A stretch of 37,817 bases of DNA from Bacteroidota bacterium. Lineage in GTDB: Bacteria; Bacteroidota; Ignavibacteria; SZUA-365. A program made the translations under genes and the position numbers. Location: contig JAGTUZ010000021.1 in the NCBI GenBank assembly GCA_018224415.1, forward strand, positions 1-37,817. Reading direction: 5' to 3'. Shown here piece after piece: positions 36,477-37,817 of this stretch. A model generated the notes under the pieces. The model searched no databases, was not told the DNA's origin, and saw only the letters and a program-made list of their open reading frames with translations. Position 1 is the first letter of the stretch. Every line of letters begins with the position of its first letter.

Positions 36477-36713
36477 CGAAACAACAACACGCACCTGGGT
36501 CCCTTGGACCGCCGATCACGAAGCACCTGCCATCGTCTGATCCCCCCTCTGTCCCGAACGTGTTCCCTTCCGCCGCGGCACTGGTGCCCGCCCGGCGCAA
36601 GCGCTCCCCCGCGGAGCAGAAAGGATGGATGCCTTCCCCCCCCCCGCACCCGTTCACCGCAGTCGGACCCGCGCCCGCGTCCTGCGTGGCGGCGTTTTCC
36701 CTCTCCCCCACGG

Positions 36714-36734
36714 GAGCGTCCGCGACGGACGCTC
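36714..36734 (+). promoter_or_regulatory. Hairpin GAGCGTCCG-CGA-CGGACGCTC in the PFOR leader
   Basis: Perfect 9-bp arms 36714-36722 / 36726-36734, flanked by GGG...TCTCCC; 43 bp before the ATG. Confidence 0.6.
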
Positions 36735-36765
36735 TCCCCGCGAATGTTCACAACTGACCCGATAA

Positions 36766-37817
<1,052 letters not shown>

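Overview
High-GC bacterial window of 37.8 kb with ordinary coding density. It probably comes from the FCB group (Bacteroidota/Ignavibacteriota/Chlorobiota-like), inferred from a T9SS-type C-terminal sorting domain, a DUF2723 protein and Bacteroidota-style RND genes. From left to right it holds: a 3' partial TatD hydrolase plus a TcdA-like E1 enzyme (+); a HlyD-RND-TolC-MATE efflux operon (-); a divergent outer-membrane barrel (+); an AddB/AddA-like recombination nuclease-helicase pair (+); a T9SS-sorted protein (-); a six-gene envelope cluster (-) of a giant TPR protein, a barrel with a TonB-box-like motif, an acidic heptapeptide-repeat bitopic protein, ExbB, ExbD and TonB; a MoxR AAA ATPase plus VWA pair (+) ending in a 15-copy octanucleotide repeat; a small operon of a hypothetical protein, a zinc-ribbon protein and a STAS protein (+); a lipoprotein, PepSY-TM, ABC ATPase and DUF2723 run (-); hutI and aspS (-); and the start of a pyruvate:ferredoxin oxidoreductase (+) broken by an in-frame TAG. 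The most interesting items are the TPR/barrel/repeat/ExbB-ExbD-TonB cassette, the DED(I/V)AI(T/S) repeat protein, the short tandem repeats sitting on stop codons, and the amber codon in the PFOR gene. No tRNA, rRNA, CRISPR array or transposase was recognised. All family calls come from reading the translations; no database search was run.
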